DNA from: Mycolicibacterium rufum
Lineage (GTDB): Bacteria > Actinomycetota > Actinomycetes > Mycobacteriales > Mycobacteriaceae
Length of the DNA: 64,000 bases
Direction: 5' to 3'
Assembly (NCBI RefSeq): GCF_022374875.2
Contig: NZ_CP092427.2
Span: forward strand, 5,518,001-5,582,000
A program made the position numbers and the translations under genes. Of this stretch, positions 29,801-41,800 are shown piece by piece (within the stretch, counting starts at the first letter, position 1; each line of letters begins with the position of its first letter). The notes under the pieces are model-generated. The model worked only from the letters and a program-made list of their open reading frames with translations, was not told the DNA's origin and did not search any database.

Positions 29801-32800
29801 TAGGCGGCGTGGTCCGGACGCGGCTCCGCCGGCGACGCGGTCGAGTCGGTGCCCGGCTGCGTGGCATCGGTCATGAGCACTGAGGGCGTGTCGAGGCCGG
29901 GCAGGCGGTCGGGCCGGTCGGTCAGCACACATACCGGGGCCGCATCGGCGACGATGTGCCGCAGACGCGTGGTGGGCGAATCGATGTCGAGGGGCACGTA
30001 CGTGCCGCCGGCCTTGACCACGCCCACCAGCGCGACGATCAGGTCGAGGGTCCGCGGCAACGCCACCGCCACGCGCGACTCGGGGCGCACCCCCAGCCCG
30101 GTCAGGTGGGCCGCGACGGCGCTCGCGCGGGCGTCGAGTTCGGCGTAGGTCATCGATCGTGGTCCGTGGGTGACCGCGACGGCGTCGGCGTGTGCGTGCA
30201 CCACCGCCGAGAACGCCTGCGCCAGCGTGCGATCCGGGCCCGGCCGGGTCGGCGCCGCGGCGACGTCCCGTTCGGCGTCGGTGCGCAGGTCGATTCCGTT
30301 CACCGCGCCGTCGGGATCCTCGGCGAACGCGGCGAGAATCCGTTCCAGGAGTTCGCCATACCGGTCGGCCTCGCGGTCGGACACGGCGGTCGCGTCGTAG
30401 GTGATCTCGATTCCCAGCCGCTCGTCCAGATAGGCCACGAACGACAGCGGATAGTGCGGCGCGTCGGTGCCGGTGAAGCCGTCGAAGCTCAGCATGTCGT
30501 CACGGCGCGCGGACCGGACGGCCGGGAAGTTCTCGACCACGACCATCGTGTCGAACAGCTCGCGGACGCCGGCCAGTCTGGCCAGCTCCGGAAGACCGAG
30601 GTGGTGCGCGTCCAGCACGGCGCTCTGCCGGTCCTGCAGATCGGTGAGAGCGCGAGCGAGGGAGGTGCCCTGTTTCCACGACATCGGCACCGGAATCGTG
30701 TTGATGAGCAGTCCGACCAGCGATTCGACGCCGGCGAGGTCGCCGTCGCGACCCGACACGGTGGAGCCGAACACCACCTCGGTGCGGTCGAGCAGGCGGC
30801 CGAGCAGAATTCCCCACGCGCCGTGCAGGGCGGTGGACACCGTGATGCCGCACGCGCGACTGCGACGGGTCAGCGCTGTGGTGAGACCGGGGGACAGGCG
30901 CCGGAACCGGCTGCGGTGTTCGCCGGCACCTGCGGTCGTCCGGTCGCCGAGGAACAGCGTGGGCCGCACGTCCCGCACGGTGTCGGCCCACACGCCGACC
31001 GCCGCCTCGTGATCGCGGGCGAGGACCGACTCCACGTGGTCGCGCAACGTCACGCCGACCGGCGGCGGCCCGGGCTCGCCCGTCACGGCGGCGTTGTAGA
31101 CCGCGACGATGTCGCCGAAGATCACCGGGTAGGACCAGCCGTCGGCGACGATATGGTGCAGCGTCTGGATCAGCCGGTGGTCGTCGCTTCCGCGCGACAC
31201 CAGGGTGTAGCGCACCAGAGGCGCCTGCCGCAGATCGAACGGACGCGAGAGCTCCTCGCGGGCAATCGTTTCCACGTCCGGTGACTCGACCACTCGGAAC
31301 TCGGACCGCGCGTCCGACCAGATGACCTGCGCGATACGGCCGTCCTCGAGTTCTGCGAAACCGGCACGCAACGCCGGGTGTCTGCGGATCACGGTGTGGA
31401 TGCTGCGTTCGAGCACGGCCGGGTCGACGCCCCCGGACAGCGTCGCGATCTGCTGCACCCGGTAGGTGTCGACACCGTCGCCGAACACGGCATGGAAGTA
31501 CATGCCCTGCTGCAGCGGAAGCAACGGCAGGACGTCGTCGACCGCACCGGCCCGTTCGAGGGCGTCCACATCGGCCTGGCTCAATCCCGCCAGCGGGAAG
31601 TCCGAGGGACTGCGGCCGGTGAGCGCCGCACAGCGGGTGAGTGCGCACAGGGCGGAGCGCCACAGAGCGGCCAGTTCACCGACCGCGCCGGTGTCCAGCA
31701 GGCCGTCCGGATAGGCGAGCGTCACCTGCAGCGCGGGCCCGTCGGAGGTTTCCTCGGCGAGCGCCGTGATCTCCAGGGCGACCGCGGGGTTCGTGGGGTC
31801 CACGCCCTCGCGCAGCGCGCCGATGTCGGCCACCGGCTGCCAGTCACCGGCGCCGCCGGCGAATCGCCCCAGGTAGTTGAACAGGATCTGCGGCGGCGGA
31901 CCGCTCAGCGCCGGGTCGCCGGCCAGGTGACGCAGGACGCCGTACCCGATGCCGCGATCCGGGATCGCACGCAGTTGTTCCTTGACCGACTTGACCGCGG
32001 CGGCAAGCGTTTCGCCCGCGGCGAGGACATCGTCCCATGCCACGTCGCCGGGATCGACGCGCACCGGATAGATGGAGGTGAACCAGCCGACGGTGCGGGA
32101 CAGGTCCGTCGGTTCGGCCACCGCGTCGGATTCCCGGCCGTGCCCCTCGACGTTGATCAGCGCGGCCGAGCCCCCGGAGCCACCGCGCCACCGATTCAGG
32201 GCGAGGGCGAACGTGGCGAGCAGGAGATCGTCGACGCCACCGTGGAACGCTCGGGGAACGCTCGACAGCAGCGCGGTACTGACCTCGCCGGTCAACGAGA
32301 AGCTCTGTGTGCGCACGGTTGCCGCGACATCGACCGCCTCGTCGAGTGGCCGCGAACCGAGATCGGGGTCCGCTGTCGCGAGCACGTCGGCCCAGTACTG
32401 CGTCTGATCGTCGAAACGTCGCGAGTCTGCCAGCGCCAGCGACCACGCCCGGAACGACGTGGGCTCCTCGTCGACCCGTGCCGGCCCGCCGGCGAGGATC
32501 GCCGACCACGCGCGCTGCAGGTCCTCGATCAGGATGCGCCACGACACACCATCGATGACGAGGTGGTGGATCACCAGCAGCAGGTGGCCGACCGCGGCGT
32601 CGCACCACACTACCTGCACCATCACGCCGTCGGCGGGTGACAGCCGGGCGGCCGCCGCGTCGCGGTCGGCGTCGGTCGGTGCCGAGGTCGTGCGGCTCAG
32701 CACCGTCGAGGCGGCATCGATGCCGTGGTCGGGAACGGTCAACGCCCAGCCGTCGTCGGTGGTGTCCAGCCGTGCCCGCAGCAGGGGATGGGCGGCCAGC

Positions 32801-35800
32801 ATCGCGTCGAGGATCTCGGCGAGCTGCGACTGCGTGATGCCTGCCGGGGTGCGCAGCACCATGGATTGAACGAAGTTCGTCAGCGGTGTGCCCGCCTGCG
32901 CGGTCTCGGCCAGCATCGGGGTCTGCGCGATTCTGCCGGTGCCGGCACCGTCCGAGCGGACGGGTGATGCGGATTCGGCGACGGCCGCCAGCGCGGCGAT
33001 CGTGCGCCGGCGGAACACGTCGCGGGGTGTCAGCTGCAACCCGGCTGCGCGGGCCCTGCCGCACAACGCGATCGAGGAGATGCTGTCGCCGCCGAGGCTG
33101 AAGAAGTCGTCGTCGACACCGACGTTCTCGACGTCGAGAACCGTCGACACGACGCCGAGGAGCACCGCTTCCCGATCGGTGCGCGGGGCGCGGGTCTGCC
33201 CCCGGGTCGCCGCGACGGGCTCCGGCAGCGCCGAGGTGTCGAGCTTCCCGTTCACGGTCAGCGGGAGGGAATCGACCACGCCGTAGCGGGTCGGCACCAT
33301 GTACCCGGGCAACGCCGCCGACAGGTCCGCCTGAAGCCGGCCGACGAACGCGGCGCGGTCGGCGGGCTGCGCCGACGCGACGACGTAGGCCGCCAGTGTC
33401 TTCGCCGGCGGTGTGCCCGACCCGGTGCGCACCACGACCGCGCACCGCGCCACCCCGTCGAGTGCGGCGAGCGCGGACTCGACCTCACCGAGTTCGACGC
33501 GGTAGCCGCGGATCTTCACCTGATCGTCGGCACGGCCCAGATAGTCGAGCAGCCCGGAATCGGCCAGACCGGATTCGCGCCCTCCGGCGCGGTGGCGTAC
33601 GACGTCGCCGGTGCGGTACATGCGGCCGCCGGACCCGTGCGGGTCGGCGACCATCGCCGCGGCCGTCAGCCCGGCACGGCGGTGGTAGCCACGCGCCAGC
33701 CCCGCGCCCGCGATGTAGAGCTCGCCGGCGGTGCCGTCGGGCACCGGCCGCAGCGCCTCGTCCAGCACGTAGGCGCGGGTGTTCGAGATCGGTTGTCCCA
33801 CGGTGGCCGTCGCGCTCTCGTCGGTGCCAGCGCCCAGGGTGTTGATGGTGTATTCGGTCGGGCCGTAGAGGTTGTACCCCGACGTGCCCGGGTGGTCACG
33901 CAACGTCGACCACACGTGCTCACTGACGGCTTCGCCGCCGAGCAGGACCAGCGCCGGGGTGTGCCCGTCGAGCAGTCCGGCGTCCACGAGGTGGTGGGCG
34001 TAGGTGGGTGTCACGTTCACGACGTCGATACGGTGCGCGCGGCAGTAGTCCACCAGTGCGGGCGCGTCGCGGCGGAGCTCCTCGTCGCAGATGTGCACCC
34101 GGTGACCGTCGACGAGCCAGAACAGCTCCTCCCACGACATGTCGAAGGAGAACGAGACGGTGTGGGCGACGTCGAGCCGCTCATCCCGCCCGAGGTCGCG
34201 GACCCGCCGCGCGGTGGGCGCGAAGATCTTCTCCCGGTGGTTGACGTACATGTTGGTCAGCCCGGCGTATCCGGTGAGCACGCCTTTCGGGGTGCCGGTG
34301 GAGCCCGACGTGTAGATCAGATATGCCGGGTGCGCCAACCGGGTTGCGCCGGAGGCGAACCCGCCGAGTTCGGTGGCGGTCAGCGGAGCGGCGGACGTCG
34401 CCCCGATCGTGTCGCAGGTGGAGTCGTCGTCGACGCAGACGACGTCGGCGCCATGGGCGCGTGCGTACTCCGCCAGCTCCGCGCGGTCGGTGGTGGTGAG
34501 CAGAAGCGCGGGCCGCGCGTCGGCGACGATGGTGCGCAACCGGTTCAGCGGGAGGTCGAGCTCCAGCGGGAGGTAGGCGGCGCCGGCGCGCAGCACCGCG
34601 AACAGCGCGACCACCATGTCGATGGACCGCGGCAACGCCAGGGCGACGAAGGTCTCCGGAGCCGCCCCCCGACCGCGCAGATGGCGTGCCAGCCGGCTGA
34701 CCCGATCGTCGAACTCCCGGTAGGTCAGCTGCTCGGCGCCGAACACCAGCGCCACGTCGCCGGGACGCCGCCGCGCCTGGCGCCCCAGCAATTCGGCGAC
34801 GGTCACCGGCTCCAGCGGCCGGGAGGTGGCCGCCCATCGGCGCTCCAGGGCGGCGGTTTGCGGTGCGTCGATCAGCGGCACGGCGCCCAGCGCGGTGTCC
34901 GGCGCGGCGGCGAGCGTCGCGAGCACGGCCAGCAGCTGGTCGACCATCGCGCGGGCGCGCTCCTCGCCGACGACCCGGTATTCGAGTTTGACGGTGAGTT
35001 CCCGGCCGGGTGTCAGCACCCAGGTGAGCGGGAAGTGCGTGGTGTCGTGGTAGTCGACGCCGACGATGCCGTGCTCGGCCTCGAGATCGTCGAACGTGTC
35101 GTCGCCGAGGAAGTTCTGCAGCACCAGCAGCGAATCGAACAGGGCGGCTCCGGAATCTCCGGCCGCACGCTGGATCTGGCCCAGCCCGAGGTGGTCGTGA
35201 CGCATCATCGCCACGCGCTGATCCGCGACGGCGCGGACCGCGTCGGCGAGCGTGTGGGCGGGCGTCAGGTCGACCCGCACCGGAACCGTGTTGAGGAACA
35301 GGCCGATCGTCTCGTCGATGCCGGCCAGTTCACCGGGCCGGCCGGCCACCGTGGTGCCGAGCAGCGTGTCGGTGGAGCCGGCGTGATAGCCGGTCACCAC
35401 CGCCACGGCCGCGGTGACGACCGCGTTGAGCGTGACACCGAGGTGCGCGGTTGTGCGAATCAGTTGCTCGGTCACGTGCTCGTCGACCGTGACGAGGACA
35501 CGACCCGGCTCGGTGTCGGCGTCCGCATCCGGATGGCCCGGGGCCCGCCCGCTCGCCAGGGTCGGTCCGTCCACCCCGGCCAGCAGAGCGCGCCACGCGG
35601 CGACGGCGTCGTCCTCGCCGATGTCGGCGATCCACCGCAGATATCCCGTCACCCCTGCGGCGTTCGGCGTCAGCGTCCCCCGCTCGCCGTGTGACGCGTA
35701 GAGGGCGAACAGGTCCCGCAGCACCAACTCCCGCGACCACCCGTCGAACAGCAGGAAATGGTAGGTCAGCAGCATCCGGTCCGGGCCCTCCGGCAGCCGG

Positions 35801-38800
35801 ATCACGGTCAGCCGCAACAGGGGTGGTGTCGCGATGTCGAACGGGGCCGTGCGGTCGGCGTCGACGACGGCGTGCAGCGCGTCGGTGACATCGGGGTCGT
35901 CGGGGGACCGATCCCCGAGGTCGACGACGGCGATGGACGACGGGGGATCGGTGACCACCGCCTGGATCACCGCGGTGGCGTCGGGCGCCGGCGACTCCTC
36001 GGCGTGCTCCACCGTGCGGAAGCCGACGCGGAGTTGGGGGTGGCGCGTGAGCAGCGCGGTGAAGGCGGCCTGCATCGCGTCGAGGTCGAGGCGACGGTCG
36101 AAATCGAACACGTTCTGCGCGAGGTAGGTCGCGGTGGCCGCGTCGTCGAGCGTGCTCTGGTAGTAGACGCCGAGCTGCAGCGGAGACAACGCCCAGAGGT
36201 CGTCCAGCGCTTGGGCGTCGGTGAGCCGGCGCAGGGTCGCGTCGGACAGCCGGACGGTCCCGTGCGGCGGGACGGTGTCCGGGGCCGCGGACTGGTCGGC
36301 GACCAGGGCGGCGACACCGACGGCGGTGCGACCGCGGAACACGTCCTCGGTGCTCAGCTGCAGGCCGCGGCGGGCCAGTCGGCTGGTCAACCGGATCGCG
36401 GCGATGCTGTCGCCGCCGAGGGCGAAGAAATCGGCGTCGGCGCTGACGGTGTCGAGCCCCAGCACGTCGGCGATCACGTCGACGAGCACGCGCTGCCGGT
36501 CGTCGGCCGCGGCGACGACGCCGGTGGGTGCGTCCCGGACGGTGGCCAGCGCGCGGATCGCGGCGGTGTCGCGTTTCCCGTTGGGCAGCAGGGGGATCGC
36601 CTCGGTCGCGACGACGGTCGAGGGCAGCAGGTGACCGGGTAGGGCGCCGCCGAGCGCGGTGCGCACCTGGTCGGGGGTCGGGCCGTCCGACTCGAGGACG
36701 ACGGCGGCGGCCAACGCACCGCCGATGCCCACGACGGCGGCGTCGAGCACGCCGGCGCACTGCAGCAGCGCTGCCTCGACCTCCCCGGGTTCGACCCGGT
36801 ACCCGTTGACGCTGAGCTGATCGTCGCAGCGGCCGGCGAAGACCACGCTGCCGTCGCCCCGCCGCGCACCCAGGTCGCCGGTGCGGTACATCCGCCGGCC
36901 GCCGGGCGCGGCGACGAAGCGGGCGGCCGTCTGCGCGGGACGGTGCAGGTAGCCACGCGCCACTTGCGGTCCGCTGACGTAGATCTCGCCGATCACCCCG
37001 TCGGGGAGGTCGGCCAAGACGTGGTCGATGATCCGGATGCCTGCGCCGGGCACCACCGTGCCCAGGGTGACGACGTCGCCGGATTGCTCCCCGGCGAGGA
37101 CGTCACCGGTCACCTCGGAGGAGCCGTAGGAGTTGACCACCGTCGCCCCGCCGCTGCGCAGGACGGCGAGCCGGCCGGGCGTCAGCGGCTCACCGCTGAC
37201 GATCCAGCGGCGGACCGCGGCGACGTCGTCGCCGTTCTCCTCGACCAGTGCGGCCGCCAGCGACGGCACCGCGACCATCTGCTCGACGCTGTGGTCGGCG
37301 ATCAACCCCGCCAACAGTCGGCCGTCGCGGGTCTCGTCGTCACCGGCCAGCACGGTGGTCGCGCCGGCGGCCAGTCCCGCCAGCAGTTCGGTGATGCCGT
37401 CGATGAACGACAGCGAGCTCTTGGCCAGTCGGGTGCCCGCGGGCCAGGCGGTCACCGCCCACGCCAGCCGGTTCGCCAGCGCCCCGTGCGTTCCGACGAC
37501 GGCTTTGGGCTCACCGGTGGACCCGGAGGTGTACAGCACCGAGACCGCGTCGTGGGGTCCGACCTCGACGGCCGTGAAAGGCTCTGCTGGAAGCGGTGTT
37601 TGGGTGGCATCGACCACGGCCGTGCCGGCCGGCAGGACCGGTGCGAGCACGGCGCGGCCCGAGGCGTCGACGAGCGTGGCGTGCGGGCGGGCATGGTCGA
37701 GCATGAACGCGATGCGGGCGGCGGGGTAGCCGAGGTCGATCGGCAGACACGCGGCGCCGGCCAGGGTGATCGCCCAGAGTCCGGCGACCAGATCGGTGGA
37801 CCGGGTCATCGCCAGCGCGACCACGTCACTACGTGTGACACCGGCGTCGCACAGGTGCCGGGCCAGCGTCGCCGCGCGCTCGTGCAGTTCCCGGTAGGTC
37901 ACCGCGCCATCGCCGACGAGCAGCGCCGTCTCCTCGGCGTGGGCCTGCATCGCCGTTCCGATCAAGCGGGTCACCGTGTCCGCGTCCCGCCGCTCGCCCG
38001 GTGCGGGGGCCCCGGCCAGGGGGATCCGCGCGCACAAGCTTCGCGGTTCGCGGGTCAGCGCGGCCAGCACGGCGGCGAACGCGGCGGTCACGGTGTCGGC
38101 GAAGCGGTCGGACACCTGCGCGCGGTCGTTGGTGACGGTCACCGACACCGTGTCCCGGACGGTGACCATGACGGTCAGTGGGTAGTGCGGCGCCTCGACC
38201 ACGGTGATGTCGCCGAGGCGCAGGTCGCCATCAGGAAAAGTGGTGTCGCCGAGGTTCTCGATCACCACGAGGGAGTCGAAGAGCTCACCCGTCCCGGCGA
38301 TCCGGTGCGCCTCGGTCAACGGCAGGTGGTGGTGCTCGAGCAGCGCCGCCTCGGTACCGCCCAGTCGGGCGGCGACCGCGGCCGCGGTCTCGCCGGGCGA
38401 CCATCGCACGCGCACCGTCACGGTGTTCACCAGCAGCCCGACCATCCGGTCCACGCCGGGAACGTCGCCGCCGCGTCCAGACACCACGGAACCGAACGTG
38501 ACGTCGCTGCGTCCGGTGAGGCGGCCGACCGTCAGCGCCCAGGCGGTGTGCAGCAGGGTGCCGACGGTCACGCCGGCGGCGGCCGCCGCCCCAGCGACCT
38601 CGCGGTGCTCCGCGAGGGACACGCTGCGGCGCCCGAATCCCGCTGCACCAGAAACGGTTTCCTCCACACCGGCCGCGGCGATCCGGGTGGGTTCGTCGAT
38701 ACCGGCCAGCACGGGCGCCCAGGCGGCGCGGTCGGCTGCCTCGTCGCGGTCGGCCAGCCAGTCGACGAAGTCCGCGAAACGTGGTGCGGGCGCGTCGAAG

Positions 38801-41800
38801 TCCGCACCGCGGTAGGCGGTGAGCAGGTCCTCGAGGACCAGCGGCACCGACCAGCCGTCGGCCACGATGTGGTGGACGGTCTGCACCATCGTGGTCAGGT
38901 CGTCGCTGCGGCGGACCAGCGTGTACCGGGTCAACGGCGGTGTGGCGAGATCGAATCCGCGACGGCGGTCGGCCGCCGCCCAGCGCTCGACCACGGTGTC
39001 GGCGTCGGTGGCCGCGGGCGTGGTCCGGGCGTCGACGACCTCGAAGTCCGGTGCCGTCACCGTCGCGTGCACGGCGACGGGTGTGCCGTCGGCGATCGTC
39101 GTGAACACCGCGGACAGCGCGCGGTGCCGGGCGGCGACGATCTCGGTGGCCCGCTGGAAGCGGTCGACGTCCAGCGGTCCGTGCACGTCGATGATCTGTT
39201 GCACCACATAGGGATCGGTGTGCCTGCGGAAGGTGGAGTGGAAGTAGATCCCCTGCTGGGCGGGGCTCAGCGGCAGGACGTCCGTCAGGCCGGGGTAGCG
39301 GTCCTCGAGTTCGGTGACGTCGGCGGGTCGTAGCGCCACCCGGCCGAAGTCGGACACGCTGTGCCCGCGCACGTCGTCGCTCATGGCGATGCGCTCCAGC
39401 AGTGCGGTCCAGCGGCGGGCGAGGCGTTGGACGTCGGCGGTGTCGAGCGCGCCTCGAGGCCAGCTGAACGTGGCGCGCAGGACAGGGCCGGTGCCGGCGT
39501 CGACGGCCTCGGCGTTGATCTCGAGTAGCCGGGGCAGCGGCATGGCGGGGTCGCGTCCCTCGAGGACGCGGTCGAACGCCCAGGGCCGGTCGGCGGTGTC
39601 GAAGCGGCCCAGGTAGTTGAACAGCACCTGCGGGGCCACCGCGAGCGTCGCGTCCCCGTCGCCCAGATAGCGCAGCGCGCCGTAGCTCAGGCCGTGCGTG
39701 GGAACGGTGCGCAGCTGATCCTTCACCGACCGCACCGCCGCGCCGAGCGCCGGTCCACCGGACACCGCTGTGCGCCAGTCGACGTCGGCGTCGTGCAGCC
39801 GCACCGGATAGAGCGTGGTGAACCAGCCGACGGTGTCGGACAGGTCGATGTCACCGACCGCCTGGGCTTCCCGGCCGTGGCCTTCGAGCTCGATCGTCAC
39901 GTCGCTGATGCCGGCGACGCCGCGGTCGTCGAGCCAGCCGCGCAGCGCCAGATACAGCGCGGCCACCAGCGCATCGTTGACGTGGCCGTGGATGCGGTCG
40001 GGCACCGAGGTCAGCAGCGCGTCGGTGACCGGGGCGTCCAGCGTCACCGTCCACGTCGACTCGGTCACCACGGTGTCGCGCTCGGGATCGAGCGCGCGGT
40101 CACCCCAGGCGGTCTCGTCGCCCGCGCCGGCGTGGCGCCAGTGCTCCCGATTGGCGTCGAAGTCGCCCCGCGCCGTCGCGTCGCGGAGTTGGGTCGCCCA
40201 CTGGCGCCAGGACGTCGCCGCCGCGGGCAGCCGCGCGTCGCCGGTGTCGACGAGTGCGCGGTGCGCTGCGGCGAAGTCCTCGGCCAGGATGCGCAGCGAC
40301 ACCCCATCGATCACGACGTGGTGGGCGACGACCACCAGTCGGCTGCGCTCCCCGTCGCGGGGCAGCCAGCCGGCGGCGACCATCACGCCGGCGCCGGGAT
40401 CGAGCAGCGCGACCAGCCGGTCGCGCATCGCCGCCACGCTCTCGTCCGGCGCACCGGTGAGCACCGGGGTTCGCGGCGGACCCTCGGGGATGTGCAGATC
40501 GGTGGCACCGTCGGCGGTTGCCGACCACAGCACCGGGTGGCGGGCCACCACGGCATCGACGAGTGTGCGCACCTGCTGGGCGTCCAGCCCGGCGGGCGCC
40601 AGCAGCGCCATGCCCTGGTGGAATCCGCACATCGTCGAGCCGCCGGTGGCGCCGATCTCGTGGAGCCAGTGCAGGATCGGGGTGCCGGGCACGGAACCGG
40701 TCGCGGCGACGGACGGCGAACGCCCGGGCGACGACTCGGCCAGCAGCGGAGCGAGCGCCTCGACGGTGCGGTGGGTGAACATGTCGCGGGGCCGGAGCGA
40801 ATATCCCTGGGCGCGTATCTTGCTCAGCACCCGGATGGCGACGATGCTGTCGCCGCCCAGGCTGAAGAAGTCGTCGTCGATGCCGATGTGCTCGACGTCG
40901 AGGGTCTCGGCGAAGGCGCGGCACAGCATGTCCTCGAGCGGGGTGCGCGGCGCCCTGCTCGACGGGCGTATCGGTGCCGGTGGCGGCGCGGGCAGCGCCC
41001 GCCGGTCGGTCTTGCCGTTGGCCGTCAACGGAACCCGGTCCAGCGCGACGAAGGCGGTGGGCACCATGTAGTCGGGCAGCCGGGACCGGCACCAGTCGGC
41101 GATCTCGGCGTGCAGCACCGCATCGTCGGTGAACCCCTGGGCGGTGACCAGGTAGCCGATCAGCCGGTCCGCGTCACCCTGACGGTGCACGGCGACGACG
41201 GCATGGCGCACCGCAGGGTGCTCGGCCAGCTGGGCTTCGATCTCTTCGAGTTCGATGCGGCGGCCGCGGATCTTGACCTGGTTGTCGGCGCGGCCGAGGA
41301 ACTCGAGCGTGCCGTCGTCGGTCCAGCGCGCCAGATCACCGGTGCGGTACATGCGCGAGCCGGTCGCGTCGAAAGGGTTGGCGACGAAACGCGCGGCGGT
41401 CAGCGGAGAAGCGTTGACGTACCCGCGGCCCAGCAGGAAGCCCGCGGCGTACAGTTCGCCGCCGACACCGGGCGGCAGCGGACGCAGGGCGTCGTCGAGC
41501 ACGTAGAGCTGGGTGTGCGGGTTCGGCCGTCCGATCGAGGTGGCGATCCGTTCGGCCGTGTCGCGGTAGACGACGTGCGAGACGCCGATGGTCGCCTCGG
41601 CCGGCCCGTAGCCGTGGTACAGCGTGGTGCTCAGCTGCCGGCGGAACCGGCCGAACAGCCCTGGCGTGAGCACTTCACCGCCGCACCACACGTGCCGCAG
41701 CGACGCCAGCGCGCTGTCCGCGCCGTCGGCGGAGGCGATCCGGTCGAGTTCGAGCAGGGTGTCGAGCATCGAGGACACCAGGTAGACGAACGTCACCCGT

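Noticed and set aside
36943..39333. Plus-strand open frame of about 796 codons inside the NRPS, with similar ones at 20803-23304, 25120-27411, 33592-35694 and 39694-42099
   Set aside because: These are antisense frames of the NRPS created by third-position GC bias; their translations are His/Arg/Gln/Val-rich and match no family.
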